DNA of 64,000 nt from contig JADJEK010000002.1 in the NCBI GenBank assembly GCA_016709145.1, positions 496,001 through 560,000 of the forward strand. The letters run 5' to 3'. This stretch comes from Planctomycetota bacterium. GTDB taxonomy: Bacteria; Planctomycetota; B15-G4; JADJEK01. Position 1 is the stretch's first letter. Every line of letters begins with the position of its first letter. The translations under genes and the position numbers were made by a program. The notes below the pieces were generated by a model that saw only the letters and a program-made list of their open reading frames with translations, did no database searches and had not been told where the DNA came from. Shown piece by piece: positions 17,810 to 25,580 of this stretch.

Positions 17810-18376
17810 ATGTTCCGGATCATCCTGCTCGGCCCGCCTGGCGCCGGGAAGGGCACCCAAGCCGCACGCATCGCCAAGCGATGCGGCATCCCCCACATCT
17901 CGACCGGCGAGATGATGCGAGCCGCCGTCGTCGGCAAGTCCGCGCTGGCCAAGCAGATCAAGGCGGCCCTCGACTCCGGCAAGCTGGTCCCCGATCCGCT
18001 GATCGTCGAGGTCGTGAAGGCTCGGATCCAGAAGCCCGACTGCAAGAAGGGCTTCCTGCTCGACGGCTTCCCGCGGACGCTGCCGCAAGCCCAGGCGCTC
18101 GATCGGCTGCTCGCGGAATTGCGCGCCTCGCTGACGCACGTGCTCGAGTTCGTGCTGCCCGAAGAGGAGCTGAAGCGCCGCCTGCTGCAGCGCGGCGAGA
18201 AGGAAGGGCGCAGCGACGACGCGCCGCCCGTGATCGAGAAGCGGTTGAAGATCTACAAGGATCAAACCCGCCCGGTCTCGGACTTCTACCGGCGCTCGGG
18301 TCGCCTGCAGGAGATCGACGGCCTCGGCTCGATGGACGAGATCGAGCGCCGCATCAAGATCGTCCTGGGCAAGTGA
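17810..18376 (+). CDS. adk: Adenylate kinase, short form
   Basis: A 188-residue nucleoside monophosphate kinase that interconverts ATP + AMP and 2 ADP. The P-loop LLGPPGAGKGTQA is at residue 6, the AMP-binding segment is ISTGEMMRAAV, and the lid hinge reads LLDGFPRTLPQAQALD. The LID region between GEKEGRSDD and DFYRR is the short loop, without the four-Cys zinc lid of long forms. The ATG at 17810 matches where family members normally begin. An in-frame GTG at 17792 has a better-placed G-rich ribosome site and would add six residues. Ribosomal protein bL28 follows but has its own promoter. Confidence 0.94.
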   Translation: MFRIILLGPPGAGKGTQAARIAKRCGIPHISTGEMMRAAVVGKSALAKQIKAALDSGKLVPDPLIVEVVKARIQKPDCKKGFLLDGFPRTLPQAQALDRLLAELRASLTHVLEFVLPEEELKRRLLQRGEKEGRSDDAPPVIEKRLKIYKDQTRPVSDFYRRSGRLQEIDGLGSMDEIERRIKIVLGK

Positions 18377-18383
18377 AGGGGCA

Positions 18384-18404
18384 CGGATCCACCCCGTGGA
18401 TCCG
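18384..18404 (+). terminator. Hairpin after adk
   Basis: Nine-base perfect stem (18384-18392 with 18396-18404) around a CCC loop, 8 bases after the adk stop. No T-run follows, so terminator function is inferred from position. Confidence 0.4.
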
Positions 18405-18467
18405 GTCCCGGTCGAACCCAACAGCCGCGCGACGGTGTTCACCGCGCACTCGTGTCGATCCCGAGGC

Positions 18468-18497
18468 TTGACCGGCGTTTGCGCGCTCTGGTAAAAG
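18468..18497 (+). promoter_or_regulatory. Predicted sigma-70 promoter of rpmB
   Basis: TTGACC (18468-18473), 18 bases, TAAAAG (18492-18497). It leaves a leader of about 75 bases before the ATG at 18579 and follows the adk hairpin. Confidence 0.6.
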
Positions 18498-18578
18498 GCT
18501 CGGCTTCGCGAACCGGCCAGGCGTCGATCGACGTGGGCTCGCGTCGCGCAACGGTCCGTCACCAGTCGAGGGTTTGCC

Positions 18579-18884
18579 ATGTCGCGTGAGTGCCAGGTCA
18601 CTGGGCGTCGTTCGGGGTTCGGCAACCGCGTCGAGACGCGCGGCCTCGCCAAGTCCAAGGGCGGCGTCGGCATCAAGACGACCGGCATCACGCCGCGCCG
18701 TTTCCACGTCAACCTGAAGTGGAAGCGCGTGTGGGTGCCCGAGCTGAATCGCTTCGTTCGCGTTCGTGTGTCGCCGCAAGCGCTGCGCACGATGGTCAAG
18801 AACGGCGCGTTCCGCACGCTGCTCGACGCCGGAATCGTCAAGGCGCCGAAGCGTCGCAAGAAGAAGGTCGCCGCCAAGGCCTGA
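18579..18884 (+). CDS. rpmB: Large-subunit ribosomal protein bL28
   Basis: A 101-residue basic protein. The start SRECQVTGRRSGFGNRV matches the bL28 opening (CQVTGKRP...GN), and the middle GITPRRFHVNLKWKRVWVPELNRFVRVRVS matches the conserved KRRFxPNL...RFW strand region. The C-terminus is a Lys/Arg-rich tail (KRRKKKVAAKA) longer than in E. coli. Only one Cys is present, so this is the zinc-free form. It binds 23S rRNA near the E site in known ribosomes. It is monocistronic with its own promoter and a strong inverted repeat downstream. Confidence 0.95.
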   Translation: MSRECQVTGRRSGFGNRVETRGLAKSKGGVGIKTTGITPRRFHVNLKWKRVWVPELNRFVRVRVSPQALRTMVKNGAFRTLLDAGIVKAPKRRKKKVAAKA

Positions 18885-18967
18885 TCGGCCCGACGTCGAT
18901 TCATCCGATCGTTCGACCGACCCGCGTTCGTGCCGTTCCGGTGCGTCCGCGGGTCGTCGCGTTCAGA

Positions 18968-19010
18968 GGCCGTGAACGAATCGGGGGCAGCCCCCGATTC
19001 GTTCACGGCC
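18968..19010. terminator. Perfect 20-bp inverted repeat downstream of rpmB
   Basis: Arms 18968-18987 and 18991-19010 are exact reverse complements separated by three bases (CAG). It sits 83 bases after rpmB in a convergent gap. There is no T-run, so it may be a GC-rich terminator, an RNA-stability element or a repeat; its perfection is unusual. Confidence 0.55.
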
Positions 19011-19110
19011 GAACGCACAAGGTGTCCGAGGCGGCGGCAGCCGCCGTGCTCACAGACGATTCGGCCATGCTCGGCCCCGACGACCGTTCCATTCGGCGAC
19101 CGCCGCTCGG

Positions 19111-19168
19111 CGAGCATCACCCGGTGACGCGGAGAACGTGAATCCATCGCATTGATTCACGTTCTCAG
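19111..19168. repeat. 55-base structured repeat, copy A
   Basis: Matches 52578-52632 without gaps at 44 of 55 positions, including the last 14 bases exactly. Contains the dyad CACCCGGTG and a 13-bp perfect stem (19132-19144 with 19154-19166, 9-base loop). It lies between the convergent ends of rpmB and the minus-strand short-chain dehydrogenase and overlaps the latter's stop codon. Confidence 0.65.
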
Positions 19169-19899
19169 AACTTGGCTCGCCGCATGAACGCGCGCGGCAA
19201 GCGCTTGATCAACGCCATCATCAGACCCCAGATGCGCGGCGCGTAGACGACTGGTGTCCCGCGGTCGATCGCGCGGATCACGACGTCCGCGACCGCGTCG
19301 GGATCGCCCGCAAAGGGCGGCGGCTTCAGTCCCGCAGTCATGTCGGTGTGCACGAAGCCAGGCTTCACGCAGACGACCTTGATGCCGCGCTCGTGGTCGC
19401 GATAGCCGATCGACTCGAGGTAATGCGACAGAGCGGCCTTCGAGGCACCGTAGATGGCCACCGGCTTCCGGCCGCGATCCCCGGCGACGGAACTGAACAC
19501 GCACAACGTGCCGCCGCCCTGCACCGCGAGCACTTCGCGCGCGGCTTCGCAGAACCGGATCGTGGCGATCAGGTTCACGCGCAACAGCTTCTCGGTCAGG
19601 TCCGGCGACGCTTCGAGCGACTCCTGCGATGCGTAGATGCCGGCCGTCAGCACGATGACGTCGACGCGGCCGAGCGCGGTCGAGCCGGTGTGGAGCGCCG
19701 GCAGGATCGTCTCGGTCTTCTCCAAGTCGCACGCAACCTGGACGGCTGCGCTGGCGCCGCGAGCGACCAGATCCGCCGCCGTGCGCTGCAGATCCTCCGC
19801 ATCACGTCCGAGCAGGGCCAGTGCGGCGCCGCGCGCTGCGTACTTGCGCGCGAGAGCTCGGCCCATGCCACGCGTCGCGCCGAGGATGAGCACGTTCAA
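19165..19899 (-). CDS. Short-chain dehydrogenase, DprE2-like
   Basis: A 244-residue NAD(P)-dependent reductase of the SDR superfamily. The cofactor loop is LILGATRGMGRALA at the N-terminus, with the catalytic Ser in CVFSSVAGDRG and YxxxK in AIYGASKAALSHYLE. It starts at TTG, which overlaps the stop of the upstream oxidase gene (TTGA). That start gives the normal SDR first strand, so it is preferred. The immediate partner is a DprE1-like FAD oxidase. In mycobacteria the DprE1/DprE2 pair epimerises the C2 of decaprenyl-phosphoryl ribose to arabinose via a keto intermediate, DprE2 doing the reduction. A similar epimerisation of a lipid-linked sugar is inferred here, with substrate unknown. Confidence 0.88.
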   Translation of the reverse strand: MNVLILGATRGMGRALARKYAARGAALALLGRDAEDLQRTAADLVARGASAAVQVACDLEKTETILPALHTGSTALGRVDVIVLTAGIYASQESLEASPDLTEKLLRVNLIATIRFCEAAREVLAVQGGGTLCVFSSVAGDRGRKPVAIYGASKAALSHYLESIGYRDHERGIKVVCVKPGFVHTDMTAGLKPPPFAGDPDAVADVVIRAIDRGTPVVYAPRIWGLMMALIKRLPRAFMRRAKF

Positions 19900-21293
19900 G
19901 GCGGATCTCCCATCAAGCGGACGGACAGCGCGCTGCGGATGCGGCGCTCGCGGTCCCAGCGCGCACGCTCGGCGAGGAAGCGCGGCAAGCGCGGCTCCAT
20001 GGCACGGAAGTGCTCCGCGCGCGTGAACGAGTCCTTGGCCAAATAGACTCGACCGCCGAGCGCGATCAGCGTTTCGTTCAGCGCATCGACCAGGGCCTGC
20101 GTCTGCGGTCGCACCGGCAAGTCGGCCGCGATCGAAATGCCGGGCATCGGGAACGACAACGTGCCGAGCCCCTCCGCACCGCAGTCCTTGATCACGCACA
20201 GGAACGAGCTGCCGCCGCGATCGGTCAGCACGCGCAACATGCGCTCGACACCGTCGGGCCCCGCGGCGCGCGGCACGACGCATTGGTACTGCGTGAAGCC
20301 GCGGCGACCGTAGAGCCGGTTCCAATCGAGCAGCGCATCGAGTGGATAGAAGAACTTCTCGGGATGCTCGATGCCCGCGGCCGGACGCAATCCGCGCGTG
20401 GCGTAGTACACCGCGTTCAACGTGCGCATCACGCCATCGCGCATCACGACGTTCGGAGCGTCGAACGGGACGCGAAGGCGCGAGATCTCGGGTGGCGAGC
20501 TGCGCGGCGCCCGCGACGCGTCGGCGAAGCGGCCGCGGATCAGCACACCGCGTCCCATCGCGGCGCCGCGCTTCAGACAGTCGATCCAACCGACCGTGAA
20601 CGGCCAATGCGCCGCCGACGCGGACAGTTGTTCGAGGAACGCGCCGAGATCCGGGATGCGCAGCGTCTCGTGCTGGATCCACGGACTCGGGATCGGACGC
20701 AGAGCGAACTCGACCTCGAGGATGTGTCCGGTGAGGCCCATGCCTCCGAGCGTGGCCGCGAACAAACTCGGGTTCGACTGGCGCGAGCACTCGACGACGT
20801 GTCCGTCGCCCGTGCGCAGCAACACGCGGGACACGTGCTCGCCGAAACCGCCGTCGACATGGTGGTTCTTGCCGTGCACGTCGGCCGCGACCATGCCGCC
20901 GAGCGTCACGTATTGCGTCCCTGGAGTGACCGGCGGGAACCAGCCGCGGCGCATGAATACGGCGTTCACGCTGCGCAACGACAGGCCGGCCTCGGCTCGC
21001 AGCACGCCGGTCGACGGATCGAACGCCAGGATGCGGTCGGCCGCGCGCGTGCTCATGACCTCGGGCCGCGATGCCGGTGGCAACGACGCGTCGCCGTACG
21101 ACCGTCCCAGTCCGCGCGTGAGCACCGCGTGTCGCGAGCCGACGATCAGGTCCTGCGGTGCGGTTTCGATCGCACGCATGCCGAGTCGTCCCCACCCGCG
21201 CACGTCGGTCCATGCGGGCGACGCCGCGCCCGCGATCGCGGACGTGGGGTCCCGGGGAACAGGGTCGGGCTCGTGTCGTTCGGGCGGCTTCAT
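19896..21293 (-). CDS. FAD-linked oxidase, DprE1-like
   Basis: A 465-residue flavoprotein of the VAO/PCMH fold, almost the same length as mycobacterial DprE1. Conserved DprE1 features can be followed through the protein: GLGRSYGDAS, PGTQYVTLGGMVAADVHGKNHH (the HGKNHH FAD segment), FFYPLDALLDWNRLYGRRGFTQYQCVVP and a late YLAKDSFTRAEHF that keeps the catalytic Lys. The segment SFPMPGISIAADLPVR aligns with the DprE1 stretch holding Cys387, the residue attacked by benzothiazinones; here that position is Ala. It is expected to oxidise the 2'-hydroxyl of a prenyl-phospho-sugar, with the downstream SDR completing the epimerisation. It is divergent from cheA. Confidence 0.87.
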   Translation of the reverse strand: MKPPERHEPDPVPRDPTSAIAGAASPAWTDVRGWGRLGMRAIETAPQDLIVGSRHAVLTRGLGRSYGDASLPPASRPEVMSTRAADRILAFDPSTGVLRAEAGLSLRSVNAVFMRRGWFPPVTPGTQYVTLGGMVAADVHGKNHHVDGGFGEHVSRVLLRTGDGHVVECSRQSNPSLFAATLGGMGLTGHILEVEFALRPIPSPWIQHETLRIPDLGAFLEQLSASAAHWPFTVGWIDCLKRGAAMGRGVLIRGRFADASRAPRSSPPEISRLRVPFDAPNVVMRDGVMRTLNAVYYATRGLRPAAGIEHPEKFFYPLDALLDWNRLYGRRGFTQYQCVVPRAAGPDGVERMLRVLTDRGGSSFLCVIKDCGAEGLGTLSFPMPGISIAADLPVRPQTQALVDALNETLIALGGRVYLAKDSFTRAEHFRAMEPRLPRFLAERARWDRERRIRSALSVRLMGDPP

Positions 21294-21311
21294 GCGGGGC
21301 GTCGCGGGCCG

Positions 21312-21317
21312 AGCCTA
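21312..21317 (-). promoter_or_regulatory. Possible -10 element for the DprE1-like operon
   Basis: Minus-strand TAGGCT followed by CGGCCCGCGAC, about 19 bases ahead of the start at 21293. No -35 recognised. Confidence 0.3.
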
Positions 21318-21529
21318 CTCATCCGCAAACCCGATCGCACCGCACGTACGGACGCCGATCGTTCAACTTTGCATCGAGTCGCTGAGGCACCGTTCGGGGT
21401 TGTCGGGTTTCCGTCAAGTCGACTGAAGGCGTTGGACGAAGCGGACTCACTCGTCGGATGGCGAGCGCGCCATGCCGCGCGCACGGCCGCCGACAGCGCC
21501 TCGGAGCGGGGCCAGCGGGAGTCTGCGCC

Positions 21530-23842
21530 ATGGGTGAGATGGACGAAGTGGTGAAGGAGTTCTTGGTCGAGAGCCACGAGAACCTCGATCAACTCGATCG
21601 CGATCTCCTGAAGCTCGAGCAGACGCACGACGACGCCGACGCGATCAAGAGCGTGTTCCGCACGATCCACACGATCAAGGGCACGTCCGGGTTCCTCGGC
21701 TTCTCGAAGCTGGAGTCGCTGACGCACGGCGCCGAGAACCTGCTGAGTCGCCTGCGCGACCAGACCATCGCGATGAACCAGGACATCGCGACCGCCCTGC
21801 TGCGGACGACCGACGCCGTGCGTCGCATGCTCGCGAGCATCGAGTCCACCGGCGGCGACGGCGTCGAGACCGACGACGCGTTGCGAGGCACGCTCGCGCA
21901 ACTGAATGCGCCGACGCCAGCCACCGACGACGACGGACCGACGATGTCGCCGACGACGCCGGTCGGGGAAATCCTCATCCTGCAAGGCAAGGTGAAGCCC
22001 GAGGACGTCGAACTCGCGCGCGAACTGCAAGAAGCCGGCGACACGCGTCGCGTCGGCGAGATCCTGGTCGAGAGCGAAGTGATCAAGCCGTCGGAACTGC
22101 GCGAAGCTCTCGAGCAACAGGCTTCGATCCGACAGAAGGAGACGCCGGTCTCCGAGACCAACGTCCGCGTCGACGTCGCGTTGCTCGATCGCTTGATGAA
22201 CCTGGTCGGCGAACTGGTGCTCGCCCGCAACCAGATCTTGCAGTTCAACAACTCGATCGGCCGGCAGGACTCGCAGTTCGCGAGTACGTCGCAGCGCTTG
22301 AACCTGATCACGACGGAGCTGCAAGAGGGCGTCATGAAGACGCGCATGCAGCCGATCGGCATGGTCTGGAACAAGTTCCCGCGCATCGTGCGCGATCTGG
22401 CCAACTCGGTCGGCAAGCGCGTCGGCCTGCACATGGAAGGCAAGGCCACCGACCTCGACCGCACGATCATCGAAGCGATCAAGGACCCGATGACGCACAT
22501 CGTGCGCAACTCGATCGACCACGGCATCGAGTCGCCCGCGGAGCGCGAACGCCGCGGCAAGCCGGCCCAGGGGACGCTGAGCATGCGTGCGTTCCACGAA
22601 GGCGGCCAAGTCATCATCGAGATCGCCGACGATGGTGGCGGTATCGATCCCGAACGCGTGAAGGCGAAAGCGGTCTCCAAACGACTGATCACGGCCGAGC
22701 AGGCCGCCCGCATGACCGAGCGCGAAGTCCTGAACCTGATCTTCCTGCCGGGGTTCTCGACGGCCGAGACCGTCACGAACATCTCGGGTCGCGGTGTCGG
22801 GATGGACGTGGTGCGCTCGAACATCGAGAAGATCGGCGGCACGGTCGACATCACGAGTCGCGTCGGCGAAGGCACGATCCTGAAGATCAAGATCCCGCTG
22901 ACGCTCGCGATCATCCCGGCTCTGATCGTGCGCAGCGCCGGCGAGCGCTACGCGATCCCGCAAGTGAACCTGCTCGAACTCGTGCGCCTCGAAGGCGAAG
23001 AAGCCGTGAAGGGCATCGAGTCGATCCACGGCAGCGAGGTCCATCGGCTGCGCGGCAATCTGCTGCCGATCGTTCGCCTGAACGAGCAACTCGCATTGGA
23101 AGCGCCGGGCGCGCCGCGTCCCGACGTCGTCAACATCGTGGTGTTGTCCGCCGACGACCGCCAATTCGGCCTCGTCGTCGATCACGTGATGGACACCGAA
23201 GAGATCGTCGTGAAACCGCTGACGAAGGCGCTGAAGGGCATCGGCGTCTACGCCGGCGCCACGATCATGGGCGACGGCCAGGTCGCGCTGATCCTCGACA
23301 CGTTCCGCGTCGCGCAGCGAGCGAACGTCGTCAGCGAATCGCGCGAACGGTCGCGCACGCTCGCGGAAGCGCGCTCCAGCGCGAACCACGCGCGCGAGAC
23401 GCTGCTGCTGTTCATGGCCGGACCGAGCCGCATGGCATTGCCGCTCGATCAGGTGCATCGCCTCGAGGAGTTCCCGAGGCGCAGTCTCGAGCAGGCCGGC
23501 GACGACGTCGTCGTGCAATACCGCGGCGAGATCATGCCGCTGATCCGACTCGCGCGACTGTTCGCGCATCGCGGCGAGGCCGCGGCGGGCGGCGACACGA
23601 CGAGCGATACGGTCCAAGTCGTGGTGCATCGCCACGACGATCGCTTCGTCGGTCTCGTCGTCGACCGCATCGTCGACATCGTCGACGAGGAGGTCACGAC
23701 TCGCGCCGCGAACGCCAGACGCGGAGTCCGCGCGACGGCGGTCATCCACGCCAAGGTCACCGAGATCCTCGATGTCCAGGCGGTCGCGCGCGACGCGTTC
23801 GGCGCGACCAGCGCGCTCACGTCCATGGGAGGTGCGGCATGA
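21530..23842 (+). CDS. cheA: Chemotaxis histidine kinase CheA with tandem CheW domains
   Basis: A 770-residue kinase. The HPt domain carries the phosphorylated His47 in TIHTIKGTSGF. Residues about 145-205 contain two similar segments (VGEILILQGKVKPEDVELA and VGEILVESEVIKPSELREALEQQ) of the kind found at the N-terminus of GspE/PilB ATPases, where CheA usually has its P2 domain. A dimerisation domain (ALLDRLMNLVGELVLARNQ) and the GHKL ATPase (NSIDHGIESPAERERRGKP, IADDGGGIDPER, GRGVGMDVV) follow. The end holds two CheW-like domains: one after IPLTLAIIPALIV, and a second from about residue 620. It starts the operon and probably phosphorylates the encoded CheY and CheB in the cytoplasm. GGGAG precedes the ATG. 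Confidence 0.94.
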   Translation: MGEMDEVVKEFLVESHENLDQLDRDLLKLEQTHDDADAIKSVFRTIHTIKGTSGFLGFSKLESLTHGAENLLSRLRDQTIAMNQDIATALLRTTDAVRRMLASIESTGGDGVETDDALRGTLAQLNAPTPATDDDGPTMSPTTPVGEILILQGKVKPEDVELARELQEAGDTRRVGEILVESEVIKPSELREALEQQASIRQKETPVSETNVRVDVALLDRLMNLVGELVLARNQILQFNNSIGRQDSQFASTSQRLNLITTELQEGVMKTRMQPIGMVWNKFPRIVRDLANSVGKRVGLHMEGKATDLDRTIIEAIKDPMTHIVRNSIDHGIESPAERERRGKPAQGTLSMRAFHEGGQVIIEIADDGGGIDPERVKAKAVSKRLITAEQAARMTEREVLNLIFLPGFSTAETVTNISGRGVGMDVVRSNIEKIGGTVDITSRVGEGTILKIKIPLTLAIIPALIVRSAGERYAIPQVNLLELVRLEGEEAVKGIESIHGSEVHRLRGNLLPIVRLNEQLALEAPGAPRPDVVNIVVLSADDRQFGLVVDHVMDTEEIVVKPLTKALKGIGVYAGATIMGDGQVALILDTFRVAQRANVVSESRERSRTLAEARSSANHARETLLLFMAGPSRMALPLDQVHRLEEFPRRSLEQAGDDVVVQYRGEIMPLIRLARLFAHRGEAAAGGDTTSDTVQVVVHRHDDRFVGLVVDRIVDIVDEEVTTRAANARRGVRATAVIHAKVTEILDVQAVARDAFGATSALTSMGGAA

Positions 23843-24285
23843 CCGCGAATCGGCAGTACTGCACGTTCTTCGTCGACGACCTGTTCTTCGGGGTCGAGGT
23901 CCACGAAGTCCAAGAGGTGTTCCGCTTCGAGCCCATGACGCGCGTTCCGCTGGCGCCGCCCGTGGTACGCGGGCTCATCAATCTGCGCGGCCAGATCGTG
24001 ACGGCGCTCGACATGCGAGCGCGACTCGGACTCATGCCACGCGGCGGGGACACGCCGCCGATGAACGTCGTGGTCCGTACCGACGACGGCTGCGTGAGCT
24101 TCCTCGTCGACGAGATCGGCGACGTGCTCGAAGTCGACGACGCCCAGTTCGAGCGGCCGCCGGAGACGTTGACCGGCGTCGCGCGCGAACTCGTCCGCAG
24201 CGTCTACAAGTTGCGCGGGCGACTGCTGCTCGTCCTCGACGTCACGCGGACCGTCGCTCGGTGCGCGACCGCGGCGAGCGGTTGA
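23839..24285 (+). CDS. cheW: Chemotaxis coupling protein CheW
   Basis: A 148-residue scaffold that links CheA to receptors. The two beta-barrel halves are visible: FFVDDLFFGVEVHEVQEVF, then PPVVRGLINLRGQIVTALDMRARLGL, which carries the conserved NLRG loop, and CVSFLVDEIGDVLEVDDAQFE. Length is normal for CheW. Its ATG overlaps the cheA stop (ATGA), so translation is coupled. No methyl-accepting receptor gene is in the window, so the input is unknown. A 179-base gap without a recognisable gene separates it from cheB. Confidence 0.93.
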   Translation: MTANRQYCTFFVDDLFFGVEVHEVQEVFRFEPMTRVPLAPPVVRGLINLRGQIVTALDMRARLGLMPRGGDTPPMNVVVRTDDGCVSFLVDEIGDVLEVDDAQFERPPETLTGVARELVRSVYKLRGRLLLVLDVTRTVARCATAASG

Positions 24286-24464
24286 AACGCAGGATCGCGC
24301 CGCGGTCCCCGCATTCAAGTTCCGACCGGTCTTGCGTCGATGAAGCCCTCGCCGAGTCCGGCTCGCGAGCACTCCTGGGATGCGCGGGTCTCGGTGCCGC
24401 CCGAAGCCTGCTCGCTCCAGTCGGTTCCTGCCCCTTCCGTTCCCTCCTCGAGGTGGCCCTCGTC

Positions 24465-25580
24465 ATGACCCGCGTCCGAGTCCTCGTCGTCGACGACGCG
24501 GTCGTGTTCCGCAGGGTGCTCAGCGACGTTCTCGGGTCGGATCCCGAGATCGAAGTGGTGGGGACCGCGCAGAACGGCCAGATCGGACTCGCACGCATCG
24601 AGCAACTGCAGCCGGATCTGGTGACGCTCGACGTCGAGATGCCGGTCATGGACGGACTCGAGACGTTGCGCGAGATCCGCAAGCGCTGGCCGCGTCTACC
24701 CGTCGTCATGTTCAGCACGCTGACCTCGCGCGGTGCGGAAGCCACGCTCGACGCGATCGCACTCGGAGCCTCCGACTACGCGGCGAAGCCCAACGGCATG
24801 GGCAGCTCGACCGAAGCCATCGAGCGCGTACGCGCCGAGCTGCTGCCGAAGGTCAAGGCCTTGGTGCTGCGCGCTCGCGCGACCCAAGCCCGCGTGTCCA
24901 CGACCGTGCCGACGGCGCCGAAGCTGCTGTCCCTGTTGAGGCCGCCGCTCACGCGTGAAGCCCCACGGATCCTCGCGATCGGCTCGTCGACCGGTGGCCC
25001 CAACGCGCTGGCCGACGTGCTCCGCGCACTGCCGAAGGACTTCGCGTTGCCTGTCGTCATCACGCAGCACATGCCGCCGGTGTTCACGCGTCTGTTGGCG
25101 GAGCGACTCACGCGCGTCACGACGCTCCCCGTCGCCGAAGCGACCGACGGCGCCGCTCTACGTCCGGGCCAAGCGCTCATCGCTCCGGGCGATCGACACA
25201 TGACCATCGCCGGCCGCGGCCCAGCGCGCTGCGTGCGCCTCGACGACGGACCTCCTGAGAACTTCTGCCGCCCCTCGGTCGACGTGATGTTCCGATCGTG
25301 CGTCGATGCGTACGGGGGCCACGTGTTCGCCGTGGTCCTGACCGGCATGGGCCAGGACGGCCTGCGGGGCGCCGAGAAGATCCGCCAGGCGGGCGGTGAG
25401 ATCTACGTGCAAGACGAAGAGACGTCCGTGGTGTGGGGGATGCCGGGGTCGATCGCGTCCGCCGGGCTCGCCGACCGCGTGCTGCCGCTGGCGGAGATCG
25501 GCGCGGCCATCGTCCGCCGCATGAACGACCCGCGCGGCCGTGGGACGGAATCGACCCACCGAGAGGCGGCGCGCCCATGA
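24465..25580 (+). CDS. cheB: Protein-glutamate methylesterase / response regulator CheB
   Basis: A 371-residue two-domain protein. The receiver domain has Asp10/Asp11 in VLVVDDAVV, the phospho-acceptor Asp56 in VTLDVEMPVMDG, and the Lys in DYAAKPNG. After a linker, the methylesterase domain shows the catalytic Ser in IGSSTGGPNAL, the His in VITQHMPP and the Asp in TGMGQDGLRGAEKI. It removes methyl groups from receptor glutamates in response to CheA phosphorylation. The ATG at 24465 has GAGGTGG eight bases upstream. The stop overlaps the cheR start (ATGA). Confidence 0.94.
   Translation: MTRVRVLVVDDAVVFRRVLSDVLGSDPEIEVVGTAQNGQIGLARIEQLQPDLVTLDVEMPVMDGLETLREIRKRWPRLPVVMFSTLTSRGAEATLDAIALGASDYAAKPNGMGSSTEAIERVRAELLPKVKALVLRARATQARVSTTVPTAPKLLSLLRPPLTREAPRILAIGSSTGGPNALADVLRALPKDFALPVVITQHMPPVFTRLLAERLTRVTTLPVAEATDGAALRPGQALIAPGDRHMTIAGRGPARCVRLDDGPPENFCRPSVDVMFRSCVDAYGGHVFAVVLTGMGQDGLRGAEKIRQAGGEIYVQDEETSVVWGMPGSIASAGLADRVLPLAEIGAAIVRRMNDPRGRGTESTHREAARP

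Noticed and set aside
19111..19168. Reading the repeat as an integron attC site
   Set aside because: It lacks the GTTRRRY/RYYYAAC core boxes and no integrase or cassette array is present.
24286..24464. A small gene between cheW and cheB
   Set aside because: Open frames there have no ribosome site and no recognisable protein; cheB has its own good start at 24465.
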